Assembly: GCA_023935145.1 (NCBI GenBank)
Contig: CM043705.1
Span: forward strand, 19,335,001-19,399,000
Direction: 5' to 3'
DNA length: 64,000 nt
Source of the DNA: Bretschneidera sinensis
Lineage: Eukaryota > Streptophyta > Magnoliopsida > Brassicales > Akaniaceae
A program made the translations under genes and the position numbers. Of this stretch, positions 44,434 to 56,747 are shown piece after piece (position 1 is the stretch's first letter; each line of letters starts with the position of its first letter). The notes beneath the pieces were generated by a model. It searched no databases. It saw only the letters and a program-made list of their open reading frames with translations, and was not told where the DNA came from.

Positions 44434-45673
44434 TTAGACATCTATTGCAAATAACTGCTCATCTGGAAAGTTTTCATTTAAGGGAAGCTCGTTTCCTTCT
44501 TCATCAAACCTGGATAAGTGATCTGCAACCACATTCTCATTACCCTTTTTGTCCTTAATCTCAAGATCAAATTTTTCTAATAATTTTACCCATCTAATCA
44601 ATCTAAGCTTAGCATCTTTCTTAGCAAACAAATATCTCAAAACAGCATAGTCAGTGAATACAATAACTTTAGAACCAATCAAGTATGACCTAAACATCTC
44701 TAAAGCAAATATGACAGCTAACAATTCTTTTTCAATAGTAGAATAATTTAGCTGAGCATCATTTAAAGTTCTAGAAGCATAATAGATAACACGAGGTACC
44801 TTATTAACTCTATGACCCCTAACAGCACCCAAAGCAAAGTCACTGGTGTCACACATGAGCTCGAATCGAAAGTTAGAATCAGGTGCCATCATAATCTGTG
44901 TAGACACAAGTAATTTTTTTAATTTATTGAAGGCAGTCATGCACTTTTCTGTCCATACAAACTAAACATCCTTAGTTGACAACACATAAAGAGGTCTGAA
45001 AATCTTTGAGAAGTCTTTTATGAATCTTCTGTAGAACCCTGCATGCCCTAAAAAAGTTCTCACACCCTTAACTGATGTAGGAAGAGGTAATTTGGAGATG
45101 ATATCGGTTTTTACCTTGTCCACCTCAATGCCTTTGCTGGAAATAACATGACCCAAAACAATACCTTGTTATACCATGAAATGACACTTTTCCCAATTCA
45201 ACACTAAGTTATAGTCTTCATATCTCTTAAGGATAACCTGTAAATGGTTAAGACACTCATCAAAGTTAGAACCAAAATCACTGAAATCATCCATAAATAT
45301 CTCGATGAATCTTTCCACCATGTATAAGAATATGCCCGTCATGCACCTTTGAAATGTGGCAGGTGTATTACATAACCCGAATGACATCCTCTTGTATGCA
45401 AATATGCCAATGGAGCATGTGAGAGTGGTCTTCTCCTGGTCCTATAGCAATCTGGTTATAGCCACTATACCCATCTAGAAAAAAATAATGGCTATGACCT
45501 GCTAAATTCTCTACCATTAGATAGATAAACGACATAGGGAAGTGATTTTTCTTGGTTTCCTTATTAAGCTTCCTGTAATCAATGCAGACTCTCCAACCTG
45601 TGGTCATCCTATTAGGAACAAGCTCATTTTCCTCATTCTTTATCACTGTGATTCCACTATTCTTAGGCACCAC
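44434..45673 (-). pseudogene. Athila reverse transcriptase and RNase H
   Basis: RT: VPKNSGITVIKNEENELVP, TTGWRVCIDYRKLNKETKKN, YFFLDGYSGYNQIAIGPGED, then FGLCNTPATFQRCMTGIF and the catalytic FIEIFMDDFSDFG (45290), both Asp kept. The connection GHAGFYRRFIKDFSKIFRPL is at 44962-45156. RNase H at 44434-44940 has [38 protein letters not shown] and [13 protein letters not shown], all acids kept. Two frame breaks (near 45380 and 45165) and one near 44950 separate well-preserved blocks. Confidence 0.9.
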
Positions 45674-45798
45674 TTGAATTGGACTTATCCACTTACTATC
45701 TGAGTGGGGTAGATGATGCCAACAACCAACAACTTAAGAACCTCTGCTCTGACTACATCCTTCATATATAGGTTAAGTCTTCTTTGTGCATCTCTGGT

Positions 45799-46660
45799 CT
45801 ACCTTGCACTATCTTTAATGAGGATCCTATGCATACACTTGGTTAGACTTATGTCCTTGATGTCAGCAATAGTCCACCTTAATGCAGTCTTGTGCTCTAT
45901 AAGAACTCTCATTAGCTTCTCCTCTTCCCCCAAACTTAAGTTTGCAGCAACTATTAATGGTAGTGTCTGGTTCTCTCCCAAGTAAGCATATGTCAGGTGT
46001 TCAGGCAACTGCTTCAATTCCAAATCTGGTGCTTTGATAGTAGAAGGGACAAGAGTAGTATTAGTAGGCACAAGAGTTTCAAATGGAGGTGTGTACTTAC
46101 TTGGATAAGGCTTAGGAGCCTTAAGGGAGTGTACGACCTCAATGATGTCAGCATCAACACTTTCACAATCCTGCTTAATGTTAGGAATTGTGAGACTGTG
46201 AGTTATGGTAACCTCCAATGGATAGACTTGCTCAACAACACTTTGAACCACACAAATATTGAAGCAATCATGATTATCTTGTGATAATTTTAATGCATCA
46301 GACACCCTAAACTCTATCTTTTCACCATTTACTTTCATGCTTATAGTACCATTTTTAACACATATTTTTGTATCAGTAGTACTCATAAAGGGTCTACCTA
46401 AAATAATGGGCAGAGATGATGGCATAGGTGATTCTTCCATATCCAAAACAACAAAATCAGTAAGCAAAATAAATTGATTTACCTAAACTAAGACATCCTC
46501 TACAATACCTCTAGGTATCTTGATACTTATGTCTGCCAATTGCAATGTAATTAAGGTTGGTTGAAGTTCCCCCAAATTCAATTTCTCGTAAACTGTATAG
46601 GGTAGCAAATTAATACTTGCCCCTAAATCAAGCAAAACACGTTTATAGAGTTAGTCACCA
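45799..46660 (-). pseudogene. Athila aspartic protease and protease-RT linker
   Basis: The retropepsin motif LLDLGASINLLPYTVYEKLN is at about 46580-46640 (D-L-G-A-S, the Athila form of the active site). After a stop near 46480 the 222-residue frame 45799-46467 holds the C-terminal protease motif LPIILGRPFMSTTDTKI and the linker before RT (KYTPPFETLVP, LKQLPEHLTYAYLGENQTLP). The ILGRPFL-type motif and DLGAS identify the family. Confidence 0.85.
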
Positions 46661-46921
46661 ATCCTGCAAGGAATAGTAAAACTACCTGGATATTTTAGTT
46701 TATATGGTAACTTTCTCAAAAAGACCGCGCTTACCTCCTCTGTTAATGTAACTTTTTCATATTCCTAAAACTTTCTTTTGTTAGTACATCAATCCTTTAG
46801 GAACTCGGCATAAGATGGGATTTGTTTAATTTCATCAAGTAAATGAATATTGATTTATACTTTTCTTAAAGTTTCAAAAATATCAAGACATTGTTGTTTT
46901 TTTTTTCTTTTTAACTAACCT

Positions 46922-48349
46922 TTAAGGGAAGGGTGGCAATATCACCTTCTCTTTCTCACTTACCTTCGTGGAGGTCGTAGCTCCTGTTGGAGGTGCTTCC
47001 ACTTTTTTATCCATTCCCACATTGTTGTCAATGACTTTACCACTCCTAAGGACTGTCACAACCTTGAGCACCTCTTGACTTCTTGGGTTTGGTATGGTCT
47101 GTGATGAGAATTCTCCTATCTTTCTCTCACTCAGTTCCTTGGCCAATTCCCCTACTTGTGCCTCCAACATCTAAATGGTCTGTCTAGTTTGAGCATTAGC
47201 CTGTTGTTATGCAGTCAAGAACTGAAGTATGGTACCTTTACTATCATTCTTTTTTTGTTCAAGATTCTGTTTCACCACTTGTGGTGGAGTCTGATAATTA
47301 CTTCCCTGTTGGAAATTCCTCTATTGCCATTGTGGATTCAGAACGTTCTGATTGTTACTCCAAGAAAGATTTGGGTGATTTCTCCACCATGCATTGTAAG
47401 TATTTGAATAGGGGTTGTTCTTGGGGGGATAGTTGCTTTGTCCCACATAATTTGCATGCTCTTGCTTTGTAAAAGAAGACATAGGGCAAGTCTCAGTAGT
47501 ATGATTAGAGTGAGAGCATATAACACATACCTCAACTTTCACAACTTGTTTAACTTGAGAGATGTTCTAGGTTGACATTGCTCTCACTAGCACATCTAAA
47601 TTCCTCTCTATTGTCGCCATCCGAGTCTGAATTCCACCATTGGTGCTTACTTCATACACTCCCTTACTTTTTACTCCTTGCCTCCCTCTTGATGAGAATT
47701 GTTGAGAATTTTCACTTAAGGTCTCAAAAAGCTCAATAACTTCCTCATTGTTCTTTTCAATAAGCACACCTCCACAAGTTGAATCAACAAGATTTTTATT
47801 AGTATCATTTAAACCTTCGTAAAAAGCTTGTACCTGATCATCTTGAGATAGATTGTAGTGTGGATACTTAAGAAGCAACTCATTGAAATGTTCCCATGCT
47901 TCAAATAAAAGATCTCCATCTTTCTATTGAAAGGTTTAAATCTCCCTACTAAGTTGCCTTGTCTTTTGAGCTGGGAAAAACTTCTTTAGAAATTTAGTGG
48001 TCAACTCCTCCTAATTGTTAATGGAACTTGCAGACTAAGAGTTCAACCACAACTTAGCATTATCTTTTAAAGAAAAAGGAAAGAAGATTAACCTGATTCC
48101 TTTTGGAGTTAAGCCCTGGATATTCTGAGTCTTGCAGAGATCAAAGAAATCTCTAATATGCAAATATGGATCCTCAAAAGGTGTGCCTCTGTAATGTGGT
48201 GCCATACTAAGTAAATGAGGAGATAGATTGAAGTTGCTCTGCATAGTTGTTTGGTAGACGATGCATGATGGTTGATTAAGGTTTTGTGGAATAAATGAGC
48301 TCTTTATTAGCTTTCGCACTAATGGATTTTCTGCTTGTTCATGCATCAT
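46922..48349 (-). pseudogene. Athila gag
   Basis: 48035-48349 holds the conserved core (MAPHYRGTPFEDPYLHIRDF, then LIFFPFSLKDNAKLWLNS). 47567-47878 continues with DDQVQAFYEGLNDTNKNLVD. 47321-47542 contains one CCHC knuckle, CVICSHSNHTTETC (C-x2-C-x4-H-x4-C). 46922-47170 is a C-terminal coiled, charged segment. These are typical of Athila Gag. Three frame breaks prevent one product. Confidence 0.85.
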
Positions 48350-48568
48350 TACTTCCTTATATTATGATCTTTCTTCTTTTTCAGATTCTCCTTTTTGCTT
48401 TCGACGTCGTCTAAGGTTTTGTCCAATCTCTGGATCGTATACAATGATGGCTAAATTCTGGGACTGACACCCCTGCATAAACGAAATTTCAATCCTACAA
48501 TATATCATCTAAACAGTAAATATATATTTTTATTTTTTTATATGAAAATTAAACACAATTTAGTGAAA

Positions 48569-48587
48569 TTCCGGGCAACGGCGTCAA
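48569..48587 (-). promoter_or_regulatory. Primer-binding site of Athila element (Asp-tRNA type)
   Basis: The minus strand reads TTGACGCCGTTGCCCGGAA, close to the TGGCGCCGTTGCCGGGGA site of Athila elements with a few changes. It lies six bases after the LTR end. Confidence 0.8.
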
Positions 48588-48592
48588 AAACT

Positions 48593-50166
48593 TGTTATAC
48601 AAATATTAATCTAAATAATAAGCTTCTAAATGTATGTTTTAACTCGCAAGTGCACAAGATCAAACAAATAGTATAGCGAGCAAATACGTGATCATTCCCA
48701 CGAGGATTGGATTAATTGTGTTTAAATATAATTTCCTAAAGCTTCTATCTAAATAAACAAAAAAATAACAGATTTGAATAAACAACAAAGATTACACTAG
48801 TGAAAGAAAATTGTAAAACAGTTTTTGAAACTAGAATTGAAATAATGAAAAAATAAGTTAAGGCTTCGATATTCACCACTAATCATCTTTTTTAAAGCAA
48901 ATGACTTACACAATGCTACAAACTAGATTTAGATGTTTAATGTTTACCAACCTAAGGGCATGATATCTACTCTTTAAGCGATTGATTTCCCTAAGCAACA
49001 AGTTAGGCATGGGTGTCTACTCTAACTTTTTTCATTATCAAAGTATTTAGCATGGTATCTACTTTGTTGCACTTCACAAAAGCATAAAACAATGGAAATA
49101 AACAAACACACAAAACCTTGAACATGGTGTCTATTTTGGTTTTTCATGTTGATTAATCCCAAGAACCCATAATTGGTTCCTTCATCACTTAGTATAGGCA
49201 CAAGACTCGGTCATCCAAATTTACCTAGATGACAATATTCATACAACACATGTATATGATGATCAAGCATAACACATAAACTATATGAAGAATTAAATAA
49301 AACCAGGAATTAATCAATTAAGCATCACAAAAAAATATAATTTGTAACAAAGCAAATCGAAATCCTTAAGAAAGCATGACTAGGGCTTCAATCGAGCCCT
49401 AACTAAAATATTTAGTTACACGTAATTCTAATGAAAAATATCCTCATCATAAAAAAAAAAACAAATAAAAGAAAGAAAAAATAACTCCTCTATGATGATA
49501 ATCCTCAGAGAACAAGAGCTCCCATGTGTGAAGACGGCCACTGTAGAAGAAAATATAGTAAAAAAACTCTCTTTTTGGTCTCTTAAACATGTATTTATAG
49601 AACCCTAAACAAAACCCTAACAATTGAATGTGTGCCCATTTTTGTTTTTTTGATTTTTCCCTAGACTTATTTAGGCACTCAATTTCCTTTTTCAGCCGTG
49701 CAAATCCTAAAAAAAATCAGAATTTAATAGGTCCTTCACGTTTGCCACGTTGTAATCACGTACAACCTGACCTTTGTCTACTAAAACGGTCATAACTTTC
49801 TCTAGAAAAATTATATTTATGAGCCATAAATTTCTCCAAAAAATAGATATCCGGATTTTTCCAAGCATATATGGCTCATCTCCTGGTTTTTCTTGAATCA
49901 ATACAGTTTAATCCACCAAAATTACTGATATGTATGGGTAATTCTGGCAATTTAGTGAAGTTCTTTTTCACTTTTTGCTAGTGATAACATGACTTAGCAA
50001 AATGCTCAATTTATCTTTAACAGTATAGAAAAAATGGGTTTTGTTGCACTCCTCTTGGGAAACCTGAAAGCATGTAAAACACTACAAAAGATCAAATTGT
50101 AACAAGGCTAAAGGATTAATGTGTGCAAATTAAAGGGCTTGAATGTGTGACATTCAGTGCTTATCA
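48593..50166 (-). repeat. 5' LTR of Athila element
   Basis: 1574 bp. On the minus strand it begins TGATAAGCACTGAATG (50166) and ends TTTGTATAACA (48593). TATAAATA (minus) lies at 49592-49599. Near the 3' end is the block CTCGTGGGAATGATCACG followed by TTGCGAGT, shared in form with the LTRs at 1729, 11298 and 26218. Confidence 0.92.
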
Positions 50167-50576
50167 CACTGTTATACCAACCACGTGAATGAATGTCTAT
50201 TTTGGATCACCGAAAGATGTAGTGCTAATTTACAAGGAGTTCCACTGATAATTTTACTATATTTTACCGATATTGCTATTAATGTTCCTTCTAACGAGTG
50301 AAGTTTGTAAGAGGGTGTCGAAATTGGGTGTTCATTCCTATGGTCCTTTTATTGTTAATGTTTAATGGACATAATGAGAAGTGGATAAAATGATTTTTAT
50401 TCCATGATTACGTTTGGTGAATAAAATGAGAGAGATGGAGAGATGTCTCATTCGGTGATAATATAATTAAATCATTATGCTTTAGACATTAAATTAATAA
50501 GACATTTTGTCAATGCTTTACTTGTCTATTTCATTATATTTTTTTTCATCATGTCCACCAAATACACTTATTAATG

Positions 50577-50638
<62 letters not shown>

Positions 50639-51085
50639 AGAGAGAGAGAGAGAACATAGTATAACTTAAAAGTATTATAAACTTAATAATTTTAATTAAG
50701 TTGAGATTATTGTATCAATAATGGTGGTTATTGTGAAGAAAAAAAAACCAAAAAGATGTATGAGTCACGTGGCATTCTTACTTTTATTTTTGAACATTTA
50801 ATACTTCTATCACAAACTTTGGTAAATAATCTGTAGTTTTGCATCTCATATAACAAGCAATCAATAATACAAGAGCAAAGTGAGATGAAAAATTAAAGGA
50901 TTGATATTTTCTTCTTCTATGTATAAATCATAATCCTTCTAATTTATCAATTATTAATCCCATTTAATCTCTAATAATAATATTCATTAATATTATAAAA
51001 AATATAGTGGCAATAAGAATATATATTCTTTTCTCACACTTTCAAATAAATAAAAGAGAAAACTATTTTATTTTATTGTCCTATA
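50167..51085. other. AT-rich spacer with AT/GA microsatellite
   Basis: No gene seen. A perfect (AT)n tract followed by (GA)n lies at 50581-50653. Surrounding sequence is AT-rich without transposon ends I can define. Confidence 0.7.
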
Positions 51086-51782
51086 AAGGTCTGTTTGGTT
51101 AATAGATAATATTATAGTGTGATAGAATTTAGATTATAATGGGATACGATTACAAATTATTAAAGTGGTGTTATCTTAATCTTATATTTGGTTCATACAA
51201 TTGGCTAATTGGTATTAAAGTAGATAATAAATCAAAAGATCATACTACCTTTTACTATTCATCATCGTCCACAATCATATTTCTTCACAAACCTTAAATT
51301 TCATCATTTTCTTTATTAGGATTATTATAATTAGAATGATAATTCTTCTTATTATAATAATATTTTAATATTCTAATTATTATAATATTATAGTAATAAT
51401 AATTACAATAAATATTATTATTATAATATAATAATTAATATTATTATAATATTTATAATAATTATAATAATAATGGTAATAATTATTATTATAATTATTT
51501 CAATAATATAATAATACTATTTATAAGAATAATAGTTTATATTATAATAACAATTATTATTAGAATTATTATTACTACAAAAAGGTAAAAGTGAAAGGAC
51601 AAAAAAACTTAATCCCAAAATGGTGGGATTAATTCTTTTCCATGGCGAGGGTAGGACAAAAAATGTGAGATTAAAATTAATTTTATCTCACCTTAATCTC
51701 ACATAAAAAATAAAATAAATTGTAAATGTGATAAAAATAATTTTATTTCATTTTAGTCCTTTCCAACGAAACACGCCCTAAT
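51086..51782. mobile_element. Possible MITE-like element with ATT-rich interior
   Basis: The left end AAGGTCTGTTTGGTTAATAG and the reverse complement of the right end (AGGGCGTGTTTCGTTGGAAA) are related over about 16 bases with differences. The interior includes an ATT/TAA low-complexity tract (51340-51570). GTGTTTGGTT-type ends are common in plant MITEs. No target duplication was identified. Confidence 0.4.
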
Positions 51783-51784
51783 TG

Positions 51785-51928
51785 TTAAGATTCTCTCTTA
51801 GCTTCCGAACTTCGCCAATTTGCTACCTGCTTTTTGTTATATTGCTTTAAGACACTCCATAAAGCTTTAGCTAAATTTTGCATTATCATACGGTTTCTTT
51901 TACTTTTGATCCCGTCAACAGAGTCCAT
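51785..51928 (-). CDS. Small unassigned ORF (47 residues)
   Basis: The frame from ATG at 51928 to TAA at 51785 gives a basic, helix-favouring peptide (starts MDSVDGIKSKRNRMIMQNLA; later LWSVLKQYNKKQVANW). Composition is more protein-like than most chance frames in this AT-rich spacer. No family is recognised. It could be a chance frame, or an exon of a decayed gene together with the frame at 52141-52329. Confidence 0.2.
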   Translation of the reverse strand: MDSVDGIKSKRNRMIMQNLAKALWSVLKQYNKKQVANWRSSEAKRES

Positions 51929-52140
51929 CTTTGGTGATGAACTATCATTATTTTCTATTTTGTAGAGTTCCGAGGATTCTTGCTCAGGAAGTTGGTGTCT
52001 ATCTCCATACTCTTTCCTTCAATCTCACAAGAAAAAAGTTAATCTTTTTCCCTTTTTATCTTTCTGATTTTCCATCCTCACTTTTATTTCATTTTACTTT
52101 TCTATTTTACTAAAAGAGCCTTAAAAGTTTGATTTACTCT

Positions 52141-52329
52141 TTAAAAATTTACCTTTGAAATCCATCTCTTGTTTCTTTTCATCTCACATTTCAATCTTTC
52201 CATTTTCAGTCTTAAATATTTGATTCGAAACTTTTCCAGTGCTACCATCTCAACCTGTTTTGAATCAATTTCCTCTAGCCATCTAGAGAATGAGACATGA
52301 AAATTACTTGACAGTCCGAAAAATATCAT
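52141..52329 (-). CDS. Small unassigned ORF, charged helical (62 residues)
   Basis: Encodes SRWLEEIDSKQVEMVALEKF and RIKYLRLKMERLKCEMKRNK, a charged, coiled-coil-like helix resembling the C-terminal helix of some plant DNA-binding factors. A similar piece (CCATCTAGAGAATAAGACAT) recurs at 52731, suggesting duplicated exon material. No family assigned. Confidence 0.25.
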   Translation of the reverse strand: MIFFGLSSNFHVSFSRWLEEIDSKQVEMVALEKFRIKYLRLKMERLKCEMKRNKRWISKVNF

Positions 52330-52770
52330 TATGAAAGAGACATGTTAAAACCAAAACAAATTTAAAAAAAAAATATTAGCTGCCAATTTTAATATAAAGT
52401 GACAGTTGCTCACCTTGCTTCTCCTCAATAAATTCATTTAGTGCAAATTTTGAATTAAAGGAGTATAGTTTTCAGTAATTTTATATTTAATTTTGACATT
52501 AATTTTTTTATGTCTAAAATACCCTTGACAAGTTCTATACCAAAAAAATATATAAGTTTATATTTGGTAAGAAAATGTATATTATTAACGAATCTCACTT
52601 AGAGCTTCAATGGATGAGAGAAACACAAAAGTAGAACAAAGCTTATATTTCAAACCTTCAACAATTCATTTTTGGTCTAAGTAACTTGTCACGCTGACGA
52701 AACTTTTCCAATATTATTTGTTCAACTACCATCTAGAGAATAAGACATGAGACTTGGAGTAAGAAAAATA

Positions 52771-53616
52771 TGTTGGAAAACAACAAATAATACAAGTGTT
52801 CAAAAAAATTCTTTATGTGATTAAAATAGGATGCGGAAACAAATCACTAATTAAACAATTTATCACAACAATAATAGCAAAAAAATAATGTCAAATAAAT
52901 CAACCCACAAGAACACCAAAAAAATTTATATGGAACACATTTTCGGAAAAAAAAACCACGGGACCTAATCCTGTCAAACTTCCACTATAAAAAATAATGG
53001 GATACACAATACAAGTGTTTCTAACAAAGCTAGAGATCTCCAATCCCCAATATATCAAGAACACTAATCTTTTGACTAACAATAATATATCATCACCAAA
53101 AAAGTGGATAACAACAAGAGATATAGAAAAGAGCTCACCAAGTGAGTAGTGAAAAAACACACGAATAAGGAAGCCAATCAATGATTGGAACAAGTACAAA
53201 TGTTCTTCACCTTGCTGAAAAACAACATATCGAAATCTCATCAAAATCATACCACATATCACCATTGGATTGTGCTAGCAAAGTGTCTGCCCTATTTTGT
53301 TCTTTAAACAAAACACTCTATTTTTCTCGACTTTTCTTTCTCTGTACCTCTTAAATTTCTTGACCACTTATTGGTATATAAATTCCTATCAACCCTTGGA
53401 AATAGCAGCCCACTTAATAGGTTTTTGAAATCTCAACACCACTTGGAAGAAGAACCTCCATAATGGGATTATGATTTTCAAAGTCTTGGAAACTACAAGT
53501 CATTAATTTCAATATTCTCAATTTGCATGAGAAATAACAAGTCAGCAAGTGACTAATTCCAACATATTTTTTTAATTAATTTACTGTGGTCCTCTCATAT
53601 GAGAGACCACCTAACA
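52771..53616 (-). repeat. 3' LTR of copia element
   Basis: 846 bp, plus-strand TGTTGGAA at 52771 and CCTAACA ending at 53616, nearly perfect inverted ends. A purine-rich GAGATGGGGAGATTT (minus) adjoins at 53617-53631 as the polypurine tract. Long stretches match the LTR from 63254. The minus-strand frame across 52900-53265 lies wholly inside the LTR and is not a gene. Confidence 0.9.
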
Positions 53617-53619
53617 AAT

Positions 53620-55425
53620 CTCCCCATCTCGAATCATGTGGGGACCATCACCCCAATGGGTGGCAACATCATGCCCGATTTCTTTTTACACAACTCAAAT
53701 TCTCCTTAGGCAAGGTTTTAGTCATCATATCTTAGCCATCCTTATCAGTGTGAATCTTTTCAAGCTGTAGCAGCTTCATCTCAAAAGCATCATGATTCCA
53801 ATGGTACTAAACCTCAATATACTTGGATCTTGAATGAAATGTTAGGTTCTTACAAAGATTGATGACACTCTGACTGTCACAATAAAGTACATATTTTTCT
53901 TGCTCGAGAACCAAGGCTTATAGGAATTTCTTCATCCACAACAACTCTTTGTTGGCTTCAATCACTAAAATGTACTCAACCTCTTTGGTAGACAAAGCAA
54001 CACATTTCTGTAACCTAGGTTGCTATGACATTTCTCCCTTTGTAAAAGTCATCAAGCACCCCAAAGTGGACTTCCTGAAATCAATATCACCAGCCATGTC
54101 TGCATCTGTGAATCCATCCAACACAGGTTTTCCATCACCAAAGCATATACACACCTTAGAAGTACCTCTTAGATACCCCAAGCATCCATTGCACTACCAC
54201 CTAATACTCTTTGCCTGGATTAGAAAGGAATCGGCTAACTATACCAATAGTATGAGCGATATTCAGTCTTGTGCATACCATAACATACATCAAACTACCA
54301 ATAGCAGATGCATAAAGAATTTTCTTCATTTCTTCTTTTTTTTTTCTCACTTGTAGGGCATTGCTTAGAACTGAGCTTGAAATGACTTGCAATTGACATG
54401 TAACTGCTTTGTCCTTTCTTATGTTGAATCTTTCAAGAACCTTTTCAATATACCTTTATTGAGATAACCAAAACTTCCCATTTTTCCTATATAGGGTGAT
54501 CTTCATACCTAAAATTTGTTTTGCCGATCCCAAATCCTTTACGGCAAAGGATTTACTGAGTTATTTCTTTAACTTGTCAATTTTACCGGTATCATGGCCA
54601 ACAATCAACATGTCATCCACATAACAAGAGTATGATAAAGTCACCATCAGAAAACCTTTTAAAAAACACACAATGATCAGAAGTTTTCCGGCTATACCCA
54701 TGACTCTCTATAAAAGAATCAAATTTCTTATACCATTGATGAGATGCTTGTTTTAGCCTATATAAGCTCCTTACCTTTGGTTTCGAACATCCCTGGTTGC
54801 TCCATATAGATCTCTACCTCTAAGTCACCATGGAGAAAGACATTTTCACATCAAGTTGTTCAATCTCCAAATTTAATCTAGCAGTTAAACCAAGAACAAC
54901 TCAGATAAAAGACATCTTAACCACGAGTGAGAAGATTTCTTCACAATCAACTCCCTTTTTTTTCCTGCTTAAATCCCTTTACAACCAATCTTACCCCGTA
55001 CATTAGCTGTAAACGTTTCTCTTCAGTCTTCAACCTGTACAACCATTTATTATTGAGTGTTCTCTTTCCTTTGGGCAGTTTCACTAACTTATAAGTGTGA
55101 TTCTTATGCATAGATTCCATCTCCTTTTGCATGGCTTTCAACCACTCTCCTTTTATGCTCATACTCTATGGCCTCTTAGTAACTGTTTGGCTCCCTCGTT
55201 AGTAAGCATCACATATTCTTCGGGAGAATGTCGTTTGGTAGGTCATCTTATTTTGGTGGATCTTTTCAACTGGGGCTCTATAAGGGCTTGTTGAACTTCA
55301 TGTTCTACTTGAATGTTTTCAGGCACATCAATAACTACAGGCTCATCATCAATTATAGGAGCATTACCATCATCAACTGCATTCCTATGATCTTCTTGTA
55401 CCTCATCCTTGTGATCATCACACAC
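53620..55425 (-). pseudogene. Copia reverse transcriptase and RNase H
   Basis: The pre-RT linker ends LIEPQLKRSTKIR (55243). RT begins EWLKAMQKEMESMHKNHTYK, LVKLPKGKRTLNNKWLYRLK (54947-55162) and, after frame breaks, the catalytic CYVDDMLIVGHD (about 54600-54635), both Asp kept. 54201-54392 has ASAIGSLMYVMVCTRLNIAH. RNase H traces near 53750-53970 include YCDSQSVINLCKNLTFHSRS and DMMTKTLP, the copia RNase H end motif. Multiple frameshifts. Confidence 0.87.
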
Positions 55426-55918
55426 TTTGGTGGGGTAAAAACTGGACCTAGGTCAGCAGGCTCTTCATTGGAGGACTTAGACTTTTCTGACTTATCTCAG
55501 TTTTCAGTGGTTTCATCTTCACAGAAAACTGTGTCTCTTCTTTTGATAAATCTTTTTTTTTTCACTAGATTTCACATTCTGTAAATTCTTCATATGCATA
55601 ACCCACGAAGATACTCTCTTTTATCTTGGCATCAAGCTTGTACCTCTCATATCTGGGAACATAAACAAATGTTCTGCATCCAAACACCCTCAAATGGTTG
55701 TAAGAGACATCTTTCATTGTCAACACCATTTATGGAACCTCACCATCCAAAGTAACTGAAGGAGGAAGGTTGACCAGATCCACAACAATCTTTATTGCCT
55801 CACCCCAAAATGATTTAGGTAATTTTGCACGAGAGAGCATACACCTTATTCTTTCACTAATTGTTCTGTTCATTCTTTCTGCCACTCCATTCTGTTAAGG
55901 TGTTTTAGGAATTGTTTT

Positions 55919-56747
55919 CTAAAGCCTAATACCATCGATCCTGCAGCAATGCTCAAATGGACCCCTACATTTACCTTTATTATTTGCTTGAACACATTTC
56001 AGCTGCATTCTCGTTTCTTTTTCAACTTTTGCATGGAAATGCTTGAACACTTCGACCAGCTGGTCTTTAGTTTTCAAAGGAAATACCCACACTTTTCTAA
56101 TATAATCATCAATAAAGGTAACAAAGTAAATAACATCACCAATACTTTTATCTTTTATAGAACAAACATTAATATGAACCAAATCTAGGATTTTAGTACG
56201 TCTAGAAAGAGAAGTTCTACAAAATGAAACTCTACTTTGTGTACTAGCTAAATAGTGAGAACAAGTCTTAAAGAGCGTACCTTGCATGGATGGTAGATAC
56301 TAATTCTTTGTCAGTACTGAAAGTTCCTTATCACTCATATAACCAAGTCATTTATGCCATAGTTTGATGGAATCGTCCTGAGCAACATTCACTTGACCCT
56401 GACTTACCTTTGCTTGTAGTTTGTACATAGTCTCACATTTATTTCCTTTGGCCATAATCAAATATCGCCTAGAAAGTTTCCACTTTCCATAACCAAATTC
56501 ATTGTGATAACCTTCATCATCAAGCTGACTAGTGGAGATCAGATTGAAGTAGAGATCAGAAACATGTCTGGCATCTTTCAAAAGCAACTTGAACCCGACA
56601 CCGATTTCTAAGTAGATATCTCCCATGCCCACTATTTTGCACAAAGCACTATTTCTCATCTTCAAATTGGAAAAATCACCACTATTGTAAGATGAGAAGA
56701 AATATCTACAAAAAGTGACATGGAATGAAGCACTAGAGTTAACAACC
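55919..56747 (-). pseudogene. Copia protease, GAG-pre-integrase and integrase
   Basis: The protease active site survives only as WVVNSSASFHVT beside the insertion (the family has D-S-G-A-S, so the Asp is Asn). 56348-56665 is the GAG-pre-integrase region (MGDIYLEIGVGFKLLLKDAR, HVSDLYFNLISTSQL, SIKLWHK). 55919-56287 is integrase: LDLVHINVCS (first Asp replaced by Asn), FVTFIDDYIRKVWVFPLKTK, and QANNKGKC where S-D-N-G-G-E is expected. At least two catalytic acids are lost. Confidence 0.83.

Larger units (their letters stand above)
40312..50166 (-). mobile_element. Athila-lineage Ty3/gypsy retrotransposon with both LTRs
   Basis: Minus strand: 5' LTR 48593-50166, Asp-tRNA-type primer site, gag, protease, RT, RNase H, integrase, a non-coding-looking 1.5-kb interval where Athila elements may carry an env-like frame, PPT, and a shortened 3' LTR (40312-41669). 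RT motifs (SGITVIKNEENELVP, TTGWRVCIDYRKLN) are diagnostic of Athila. Key catalytic residues are kept, but frameshifts and stops break every domain. Flanks on both sides contain CACTG, compatible with a target duplication if two bases were lost at the left end. Confidence 0.9.

Noticed and set aside
52900..53265. 121-codon minus-strand ORF
   Set aside because: It lies inside the copia 3' LTR and recurs broken in the other LTR. It is not a gene.
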